This document shows positions 7,599-16,400 of a stretch of 32,201 nucleotides of DNA, in pieces. The position numbers and the translations under genes were made by a program. Location of the stretch: positions 1-32,201 of the forward strand of contig JAFGQK010000006.1 in NCBI GenBank assembly GCA_016935735.1. Reading direction: 5' to 3'. Each line of letters begins with the position of its first letter. The first letter of the stretch is position 1. The notes under the pieces were generated by a model. It did not search any database. It was given only the letters and a program-made list of their open reading frames with translations, and was not told the DNA's origin. This DNA comes from Spirochaetales bacterium. Lineage in GTDB: Bacteria; Spirochaetota; Spirochaetia; SZUA-6; JAFGRV01.

Positions 7599-7898
7599 GT
7601 GGATACTGAAGAGAATACCTTGTGTGAGAAAAACAGATTTCTTGTAGATAGTTTTAAGGCATTAGGCGATGAAACGCGTTTTTCCATACTCTGTATCCTG
7701 ATTCAACATAATATATGTGCAAAATCGATTGCATGCAGGTTAAAGCTTTCCGAATCTGCTGTTTCACAGCATCTTAAGATATTACGTGAATGCGGATTAA
7801 TATCCGGGGAAAAACGGGGGTATTGGGTGCATTATAAGGTTAATGTACCGGAAATAAACAGGATAATAAACGGGTTAAACAGCCTGGTGCAAAAATGA
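7599..7898 (+). CDS. ArsR/SmtB-family transcriptional repressor
   Basis: A 99-residue winged-helix regulator, probably controlling its own gene and the two ABC genes that follow. FKALGDETRFSILCILI (19-35) is the family's first helix block. KLSESAVSQHLKILRECGLI (49-68) is the DNA-recognition helix-turn-helix, and SGEKRGYWVHYKV (69-81) is the wing. Cysteines at 9, 32, 40, 46 and 65 are numerous for so small a protein. Cys40 lies where arsenic-sensing ArsR proteins carry their CxC motif, but the exact CVC motif is absent (ICAKSIAC here), so the inducer cannot be named. The start is uncertain: GTG at 7599 has no ribosome site, while TTG at 7620 is preceded by GAAGAG and would shorten the protein by seven residues. 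It reads divergently from nqr. Confidence 0.9.
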   Translation: MDTEENTLCEKNRFLVDSFKALGDETRFSILCILIQHNICAKSIACRLKLSESAVSQHLKILRECGLISGEKRGYWVHYKVNVPEINRIINGLNSLVQK

Positions 7899-7946
7899 GA
7901 GGTAAATCCCCGGGAGGATCTACTTTTTTTGAAAGGATAATAGCAT

Positions 7947-8918
7947 ATGGAGAAAATAATGGAAGTCATGAACCTCTCGAAACAGTATGGTCATTTTACT
8001 GCAGTGAAGGATATCAGTTTCCATGTGAATAAAGGTGAGATATTCGGATTTTTAGGCCCTAATGGTGCCGGTAAAACAACAACAATTAATATGCTTACCG
8101 GGATGGCAAAAATATCGGACGGCAGGATATATTATAAAGGTATTGATCTGACAAAAAAAATTAAAAAAGCCCAGGAAATCATCGGTGTTGTCGCAGATGA
8201 AAGCAATCTGTATGATGAAATGACAGGGTATGAGAATCTTTGCTTTTGCGGATCCCTTTACGGTCTTTCAAAGGTAGTAAGGAGAAAAAGATCGTATGAG
8301 TTGCTGGAAACATTCGGTCTCATGGAAGCAGCCGGTAAGAGGTTTAAAGCGTATTCAAAAGGCATGAAAAGGAAACTTACCATTGCCGCGGCTTTTATTC
8401 ATGAACCGGAAATCCTGTTTTTGGATGAGCCGACTACAGGAATCGATGTTGCGAGTGCAAGACATATCAGGAATTTGTTAAAAAAAAGAAATGAAAGCGG
8501 GACTACTGTTTTTTTAACTACCCATTATATCGAGGAAGCGGAAAGACTATGCGACAGGGTTGCCTTTATCAATAAAGGCAGCATCAAGAGGATTGATACT
8601 GTTGCCCGGTTGCTTGAGGATACGAAAGAAGCCAATGTCATTGAAGTCGTCTTCGAACCGGGCCGGTCTGGTAAGAGTGAGTTGCTGAAACGTCTGCAAA
8701 AGGAATTCCCGGATGTCGGATGTTCATTAAAAAACGAAGACACAATCAAGGTGGTAAGTACGGGAAAGATCGATATTACGCCAATTGTGCGATGTTTGTC
8801 GGATGAAGGGGCATATATTCTGGAAGCGAGGTTATTAAAGCCCACACTGGAAGACACTTTTGTAAAAATGACCGGAATAGAAATCGACACGATGAAAAAG
8901 GAGAAGGAAAAGAAATGA
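7947..8918 (+). CDS. ABC transporter ATPase subunit (DrrA/CcmA-like)
   Basis: A 323-residue ATP-binding subunit energising the permease encoded next. Walker A is GPNGAGKTT (37-45). The signature is YSKGM (136-140) in place of LSGGQ, a variant common in exporters of this class. Walker B is ILFLDEP (156-162) and the switch histidine is His193 (LTTHY). The usual Q-loop glutamine is not obvious: the segment reads GVVADESNLYDEMTGYENL. A C-terminal extension of about 110 residues (from about 215) resembles the accessory domain of drug-export ATPases. The gene starts at ATG 7947 behind AAAGGA and ends overlapping the permease start as ATGA. With the ArsR repressor upstream it forms a three-gene efflux or membrane-remodelling unit; the substrate is unknown. 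Confidence 0.9.
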   Translation: MEKIMEVMNLSKQYGHFTAVKDISFHVNKGEIFGFLGPNGAGKTTTINMLTGMAKISDGRIYYKGIDLTKKIKKAQEIIGVVADESNLYDEMTGYENLCFCGSLYGLSKVVRRKRSYELLETFGLMEAAGKRFKAYSKGMKRKLTIAAAFIHEPEILFLDEPTTGIDVASARHIRNLLKKRNESGTTVFLTTHYIEEAERLCDRVAFINKGSIKRIDTVARLLEDTKEANVIEVVFEPGRSGKSELLKRLQKEFPDVGCSLKNEDTIKVVSTGKIDITPIVRCLSDEGAYILEARLLKPTLEDTFVKMTGIEIDTMKKEKEKK

Positions 8919-9649
8919 AATCATTGACGGCATTCTGGAACATCCTTTTAAAGGATATGAGAAATTACTATTTAAAACCGCCGAACATAAGTTGGGGGAT
9001 TATATTCCCTTTTGCCTGGATGCTGATGATGTTTATAAAATCAAAATCGGCTTTTGATATTACGGAAGTATTCCCCGGTATCGTCGGGATGGCCATCTTA
9101 TTCGGCACGACTTCCATGCTTTCGGTAACAATCACGTTCGAAAGGAAATCCCGCTCATTTGAAAGATTGTTACTGGCCCCCATGAGTATCGAGGTATTGG
9201 TACTGGCTAAAATAACCGGGGCGATTTTGTTCGGTATTTTTAACAGTACAATACCGGTACTTGTATCGGTCCTTTATTTTAAAGCATCTGTTTTTGACTG
9301 GCTATTTCTCGTTTCCGGGATAGTCCTCTTGTCGGTAATTTCAACACTGCTTGGATTATTTATTGCAGTTTCGGCAAAAGAGGTATTCGAAGCCCAGACG
9401 TATTCGAATTTTTACCGGTTCCCCATGATTTTTCTCTGCGGGTTGTTTATCCCGGTTTCACAACTCCCGGTGTTCGTCAGGCCGCTTTCCTATATTTTAC
9501 CCGTGACCTACGGGGTCGATGTTTTACGGTATTCCATATCCGGAAACAACTCACTCCCTGTTTTATTGAACCTGGTCATTCTCATTGGTTTTTGTTTATT
9601 ATTATTTTATATAAGCATTTTTAATATACGAAAAAAATGGATAGTATGA
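8915..9649 (+). CDS. ABC-2 type permease
   Basis: A 244-residue membrane subunit with six hydrophobic segments in the ABC-2 pattern: a first helix at about 22-42 (WGIIFPFAWMLMMF), then FGTTSMLSVTITFERKSRSFERLLLAPMS, then the central helices. The family-typical C-terminal block FLCGLFIPVSQLPVFVRPLSYILPVTYGVDVLRY is followed by a last helix. The signature block places it with DrrB-like exporters. Its start overlaps the ATPase stop (ATGA), so the two are translationally coupled. It converges on the arsC remnant with only six bases between stop codons and no visible terminator, so the two messages must run into each other. Confidence 0.9.
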   Translation: MKSLTAFWNILLKDMRNYYLKPPNISWGIIFPFAWMLMMFIKSKSAFDITEVFPGIVGMAILFGTTSMLSVTITFERKSRSFERLLLAPMSIEVLVLAKITGAILFGIFNSTIPVLVSVLYFKASVFDWLFLVSGIVLLSVISTLLGLFIAVSAKEVFEAQTYSNFYRFPMIFLCGLFIPVSQLPVFVRPLSYILPVTYGVDVLRYSISGNNSLPVLLNLVILIGFCLLLFYISIFNIRKKWIV

Positions 9650-9655
9650 AATTTA

Positions 9656-10136
9656 CTACCCGTTTTTTACTAATGCTTCCGGTAGAGTTTCCACAAAGGC
9701 TTTTATCTCGTCTCTTACCCGACGGTAATGATGTAATGCTTCTTCTTCGGTTTTTGCAGACTCTGCAAGTTTTGGGGGGTCATCAAACCCCATATGAATA
9801 TGCTTTGTTTTTGCAGGAAAAACCGGACATGTCTCATTTGCATGATCGCATACGGTAATCACAAAATCGAATTCCTTTTTCTGGAAGAGAAAATCCACTA
9901 CATTCTTGCTTTTATAACCGGAAATGTCGATTCCCGCTTCTTTCATTACCTTGACAGCGAGTGGATCCACCCCGTGTGGCTTAATACCGGCAGAGTAAAC
10001 ATTGATGACCTCGCCTTTCAACGCCCTTGTCCATCCTTCCGCCATCTGGCTCCTGCATGAATTCCCTGTACATAAAAAAAGCAGCTTTCAGGATTTTTGC
10101 CCGGGCTTCACTTCTTGCTTTTTCATCTTCTGTCAT
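9656..10136 (-). pseudogene. arsC: Arsenate reductase (thioredoxin type) fused out of frame to an ArsR-like start
   Basis: The body is a thioredoxin-coupled arsenate reductase. It has the P-loop CTGNSCRSQMAEGW with the CX5R active site, the second and third redox cysteines seven residues apart in VCDHANETCPVFP, and the acid Asp in GFDDP. Its own frame has a TGA immediately before KLLFLCTG, and the first ATG (10045) lies after the catalytic loop, so a complete enzyme cannot start there. A well-formed start (ATG 10136, AAAGGA upstream) opens a different frame reading MTEDEKARSEARAKILKA, which resembles the beginning of an ArsR-family repressor. It meets the arsC frame at a T7 run (10074-10080). 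Removing one T would give one 159-residue protein. Possible explanations are a deletion between adjacent arsR and arsC genes, a homopolymer sequencing error, or expression by slippage. The enzyme residues themselves are intact, which suggests a recent event. Confidence 0.75.
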
Positions 10137-10322
10137 GGATGATTCCTTTATGATTAAATTGTCAAAAATAGAGAAAAATGTCAATAAAAGATATAATGCA
10201 TTGTTGATATTTTCCTACTATCTGGCTGTATTGCCATATGGCCAGAAAGATAATTACATGGAAAATAAGGAAATTAAACAAGAACATAACTCCGCGAAAT
10301 ATTTAATGGAAGGAAGAGGAAC

Positions 10323-10349
10323 CACCGATTGCACCGATTGCACAGAAAA
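10323..10349. repeat. CAC-nonamer tandem repeat
   Basis: Three consecutive 9-base units beginning with CAC: CACCGATTG twice, then CACAGAAAA. The same style of unit (CACNGANNN) recurs at 32149-32175. Such CAC-led nonamers are common intergenic elements in environmental bacterial genomes. The rest of the 287-base gap between the arsC remnant and the hydrolase gene holds the hairpin listed next and an AATGCATT palindrome near 10200, but no convincing gene. Confidence 0.75.
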
Positions 10350-10373
10350 TCCCGGGTATTCTTCCGGGATTTT
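10346..10373. terminator. Hairpin, likely terminator of the giant hydrolase operon
   Basis: AAAATCCCGG, an 8-base loop, then CCGGGATTTT: a perfect 10-bp stem flanked by A and T runs, so it can act on both strands. It lies about 50 bases beyond the stop codon of the 2404-residue hydrolase gene, the expected place for the end of that long operon. The T run is short (four), so termination may be partial. Confidence 0.6.
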
Positions 10374-10423
10374 CAGCCCGTAATACATGCGTTGGCCGGC
10401 ACCTTCCCGATATGGTCTGCGGC

Positions 10424-13400
10424 TTATAAATCAATATATAAAAAGTCGGTGACACTGCCCCAGCCGCCTACCTGCTGGTCATGGTCCCATCGCTGCCATT
10501 GATTATTATAAAAACCTTCGATTTTAAAATACAGTATGACATCGTCCCATTGCAGTTCCTGTCCATGACCGTCTTTTCCTGTCCAGCAGTTCAACCACCA
10601 CGTTCTTAAGCTATCCGCAACAATAACATCACCTTTTTTAATGACATCACCGTCGATGACAGTATCCACTTTGCTTACCATAACAGCTTGCAGTAAAGGC
10701 GGATCGGCATTGGAAAAGTTGGAGGGACTGTAAGGCATGTAATGGGTATATTCAAAGTCTTCGGGATAATCATCGCGGAGCTTTTTCATGATATTGTTTA
10801 TGGCAGGAATGGGATTGCCCGCATACACCCATATAAACTCATATAGAAAATTATTCATATTGTCGGAATCGGATAAATATTCACCAATACGTTGAATGAT
10901 CCTGTTCGGGCTCGGGTCAAGCCTGAATTCAAAACCATGCATCATGGGGGGTATCTTCCGCATCAGTTCATAATCCGACATTTTAAATAAGTCCCGGTAG
11001 TAAAAAATGAATTGATCTATATCCGAATTGATCTCGGGAAAGCTTTCAAATATGTCATCATCGATATAATCATTCAGATCGACATCAATATTTCCAAGGG
11101 CATCGAGCAATTGTATCTTCAGGTTTTCCAGCATTGTCAACATTTCTTCCAGCGGCAAGAACAGGAGTAATTCTTCGGCATTCCTTATTTTATACGTTTT
11201 TTTCTTATACACACATACTTCCGCACCGGCACCATAATAGCCGACATCATCCTTATTCTGGTTTTGTGTGAATAGTGACCAGAAAAAAGCAGCCGTATTA
11301 TTGATGAAAGTGCCATCATTCTTCAGATCATAATCGCCTTTCCAGATAACGATCCGGTAGTCTCCCTGGTTATCGCCGGCAACAGCTTCATATCCATGGT
11401 AATAAGGAATACAATAACAGCTTTTCACGAATAAATGGCTATTCGCGTTTTCTGCATCCCCGACATATCTTTTGCCGGTTGTTTCGATTGGCAGATTCAA
11501 ATCCAGGTTATATCTGGTAAGGGCTTCAAATTCCGCATGAGTATTAACCATGGTCAAATCCAGTGTATTTCCCTTTTTTGTAAAATAAAAGGTTGCCCGG
11601 GCACAATCTGCGGGATCGAGTATATTGACTTCACCTATCACCAGATCCGAATCATTCGCCTTTACGTACAAGCCCGGCGAACTATACGATTCAAGTGAGA
11701 AACCGTCCTGGTTTCCCAACCCCGGCTGGATAATGAAAGTACTATCTTCCAGGAACAAAGGATCGTTTCCCGGGTTGGCATCATAAACGCTTTTTGCCGA
11801 TACAATAACATCCGTCCCGCTCCTGCGTATATAACAACCTGTTAGATGAACAGATTCCAGGGCAATATGATTTTCACCGGGAATTGAACCTTTTTGAATT
11901 TTAAAACGGGAATGAAGATAGTCATCCTGACTGTTGATTGCCGCGATGTCCAGTCCATTGGTATTTGTGATGTGTGCATAGTGATAGGGATAAAGTTCTG
12001 GCTCTATTGTATAAATCGAATCAATGAAAGTCAACTGGTCAATCATGAATTCTTTTATCATCACATCGGATCTATTTCCTGCTTTGTCAATGGCGTTGAT
12101 GTTAAAACTATGGCTGCCTTCATACATATGATCTATGAGAACATATTCCGGTGAATCAACAATCCTTACAGGCTTTTCATCGATCCTGATTTCGTATTTC
12201 AATTCCAGGGGATCTGTATAATTATCGGATGCTGTCCAGGTGAACCTGGCTTTACTGGAATGAGTCTGCGGTTCATAGGTAATCCCGGTTATGACCGGTT
12301 TGCCGGTATCGATCATCACTGCCAGGGAAGCTGCTTCCGACCACTTTGAACAGGTGCTTTTACACCGGACAGTCAGCGTATGACTTCCTTCCGGTAAAGA
12401 TGTCCCGGGAATAAAAGAGAGCTCCGTGGTCTCGACCCACGACTCATCATCGAGCCGGTATTGATAAAGTTCTGCACCGGCAGGCTGGTCCCATTGCCAT
12501 TCCGGATAGCCCGTTCTGTTCCAGTACTCTGCCTGGAGTCTCACTTTCGCGGGCGGTTGCTGTAAAACATTTATCAGGCTGACAATTGTATCATCCGGGT
12601 GAAGGGGAACATTATGGTGGGCAAAGTCATTGGCCTTTCCATTCATGGTCTTCATTTTTGCAGTTAACTCTTCATATACCTCATCATTTATGGAAACGAT
12701 ACCGACATTAAAATCTTCCCCATCCCCTATACGGCCTTCCGGCGGCTGGTCGGCATACTCGAACCAATGATACCCTATCATATAGGGGCTGTCGATGAAA
12801 TTCGAGGCTTCGATCTCGAACATTTCAGCCCTCTCTTCCTGGGTCTCCGCTTTTGGTAATGGCCGGTATTGACTGTTCGGGCAGCCGGAGAGATTTTCAT
12901 CGGAGACAAAGGAAAACTCCCCGATCATAACGGGTTTGCCGGAGTAATCGTAGAATTCCTCCAGATTTTGAAAACGGACAACATTACAGACATCGGATAC
13001 ATAATTAACCAGGATCTTCAATGGACTCTCTTCCGGTAGTCCCTGGGCTAAATTATAAAAATTGACACTCACCACATCAGTATATTTGCCCAGGATCTTT
13101 ACCACTTCAACCGGGGTTGCCCACGCGATAAACTCCGTTCCTAAAATCAAGTGGTTTATATCTTTCGCCCTGATAGCCTGCTGACATTTCCTGAAGTAGG
13201 TTTCGGCAGTGAACTTCATCCACTCTTTACGCACATCAGGATAGTCAAAAGTAGCTTTCCATTTATCATACGCATCGATTATTTCATTGAAAATGGTTTT
13301 AAAACCAAGGAGATCGGACAGATTTGACTGCATCTGCTGTAAATAATCTTTGAGTGCCTGGAGGGGTCCTATCCGGGAGTCATCGATAAGGCCGCTTATG

Positions 13401-16400
13401 ATGTGATCGATACTTTTTATCGTATTATAAATTTGTTCATCCAGCGCATCCAGTGAATTGATGAATTCTTCGGCGGAATCCGAAAAAATCACCTCATTAA
13501 AAACCGCCTGCACTTCCGGGTAGTCATTAAATAAATTTTCTATCGATAAATATAAATTCTTCAGTCCGTAATAGTTATCTGAAATATCGGGCCTGAACTG
13601 GTCGATTTTATCCCAGTCACGATTGATGATTGCATCATATTTGAATACGACATCATTATAAATACTCTTCATATCCGGCAATAAATCCGCCGGCGTAATC
13701 ATGATCGGGAGAATGAAAATAAAGTTTTCTTTATCATTCAACGCCAGTTGTAAATCGGAAGTGGCCTTGAGCTTCAGCAGATCATCGAAACTCTCGATTT
13801 CAGGATAGCCATCGTGGGATTCGGGAAACAGGACTCCCGAATGGGTAAAATACAATCCGAACTCCATTTTGAACTGGTGGATGTCATTATGATAAAAGTC
13901 CTTTAAAAATTCGATAAGGGCATGCTTCCCGGCATGGTCTTCCCCCCGGGCAAAGTATTCATAGAACATGTCCGATATCGTGGGACCTGTGGCATTATAT
14001 CCAATAGGACCAAAGTCATATTCCCCGACATAGTAGTATCCGATTAAATTGGGATCATTGACTCTTTCCGGGATTATGGACTTATTCACTTCATCCTCGA
14101 GCAGGGTATCGAACTCTTCTGAAAAGACATCCTTGTCTCTTTTATAATCTTCATTCTTTGCCAGGTTCAGCATCATGACATAAGGCATATTGAAATCTTC
14201 AATAACAGGTAAATCGAACCTTCCTGTGGAAGAACCGGTTTTCCGGTAAGACCCCCATGGCCCTAACGTATTGAAATTCCAGTCATCCAGCCGGCTTTTC
14301 GTCTCCAGGAACCATTCATTCTGCCAGTCATCCGGGCCGTATTTGTCGACTAATGCCGCGACGTATTGATAAAAATAATCATAATACCGGGGTTCGTTAT
14401 GCTCTTCATCCCATGGATAATTTTCAGGGTAATCGGCAATATTTTCCCGGATCACCGGATGACCGGTTCCATTCACCGAATTGACGCCGGTGGAATAAAA
14501 CGGGTTCCCGCCCTGGTCCAGGAAGCACCATTTCTTTTCACCATTCACTACCGCATAACCGACCCGGAAAAAAGACATCCCGGCAGCATAGTAGGAAAAA
14601 TGATTTATCCGGGCTGTAATATAGTTTTCTTCCGTATTGATGGAAAGGGTATCCTGGGGCTCCCATTCCATTGTCTCTTCATTGAATCTGAATATCCTCA
14701 ATTTCGATTCATCAAAACCGTTTTCTTTATATTCGATTTTCAGTTCGCAATCTTTGGTAAAGTGAATATCATCCGGATTTGCAGAGAAATGAAAAATGTT
14801 ACTTTGAAGGCTCACCTGGTGGTCGTCGAATGTATCATCGACATCCAACGATTCTACATTGATAAAGACCAGTTCTTCCGCCGATTCAGGAGGAATATGC
14901 AATTCCACACCATCGTCATGGACTATTTCCAATCCATCTGCATAAGCACTATAAGAATAAATTTCACTCCAATTACCTGCCTCGTCCCGGGCTCTGACAC
15001 TGAAAAAGTCAAAACTGTTTGTCGTGATGAAACATCTGGTATCATTCGTACTTATCCAATCCGTGTTATTGAAGCTGTACTCATAGCTTAATACTTTCGA
15101 ATAATCATCCGTACCCTTCCATGAATAATAAGCCTGTGAGTCGGAATAGTGTATCTGGATAGTTTCAATTTCAGGGGGCGTCACATCAATATAAAAGCTT
15201 ATTTCCCTGCTTTGACTCCAGTTCCCTGCCAGGTCACGGGCTTTGAGAGAAAACGTGTGCCATCCTGCTTCCAGGGAATTTTCCGGTTTATAATCGGTAG
15301 TTGTCCCGTTCCCGGCTATGGAAGCATCGATGCCCCATTCAAAAAATAAACTTTCTCCGGTAGTATAATTGTCGTTTGCATCCCAGGAAAACAGGCAATT
15401 TTGATTATTCGCGGGGGTCAGACACGTAATCGTTTCAATGGACGGTTTTGTTTTATCGACAATGATATCCAGGCTGGCCGCTTCCGACCAATCGCTGAAT
15501 CTGTTCCTGCACTGGACATATAACATATAATGATCTTCCCCCAGGCTGACGTGCGGGGTGTATGACAGGTTTTCCGTTTCAGTCCACGGGCTGTTATTCA
15601 GTTTATACCGGTATAGTCCTGCCCCCTCCGGTGTATTCCATGTCCAGACAGGAAACCCGTCGTTATTCCAGTAATTGGCATAGAGGACAACCTTTTCAGG
15701 GGGAAATACCTCGATTGTCTCTACAATAATAGTATTATTGACTTCAGAAAAAGAGCCGGTTATTATCACCTCCAGTCCCAGGTACTCATCCAGATCATAA
15801 ACATGGGATTCACAATAATATTCATTCCCATTATCGGTCCGGAGGATATATGTTCCATTCGTATCTTTTGTCAGACTGCCTTCAAAAACAGCAGTTTGTT
15901 TTTTTTCTTTCACTTCCACAACCGGGGTATTGAATCCCATTTCTTTACTGAAAAGCCGGACCGGTTCATTTGTTCCATTTTCCTGCATTATAATGAACGT
16001 GAATTTACCCGGGGGATTATGAAGAAGATACTCTTTTATATTAAAAGAAATAAAGGTATTGTTTTTACCTGAAATATCCTGTTCGTCCAGATACACTGCA
16101 TCATTGATTAATGACACTTTTTTCCTTTCTTGAAAATGAATAAAATCACAATTACTCCAGGTCAATTCGTTCTCATCAAACTCATACCCTTTCAATGCAA
16201 AAAGCTTCACATGTATTTGCCCCCGGGAAAAATTATATGTTAATGGATTTCTTACATAGACTTTAAAAAGGGCATTTTCAAGTTCCGTATAATCGTCCAG
16301 GTTAAATTCAAATACCCCGATTCTTTCTCCGGCGTAGAAATAGTGCTGTTTATTAATGAGAATCTGGCATTCATCGCCAAAGCTTTTATATCTCTCCCTG

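Noticed and set aside
9981..10184. 67-codon frame as a separate small gene
   Set aside because: After the ArsR-like first 18 residues it runs through the arsC gene in the wrong frame (FMYREFMQEPDGG), so it is the out-of-frame end of the remnant, not an independent gene.
10258..10383. 41-codon plus-strand frame through the CAC nonamers and hairpin
   Set aside because: It has no ribosome site, translates a repeat (TDCTDCT) and a terminator-like stem, and looks like chance.
14366..15091. 241-codon plus-strand frame
   Set aside because: It is antisense to the hydrolase gene, whose modules and catalytic motifs are clear; the antisense product has no domain, ribosome site or promoter.
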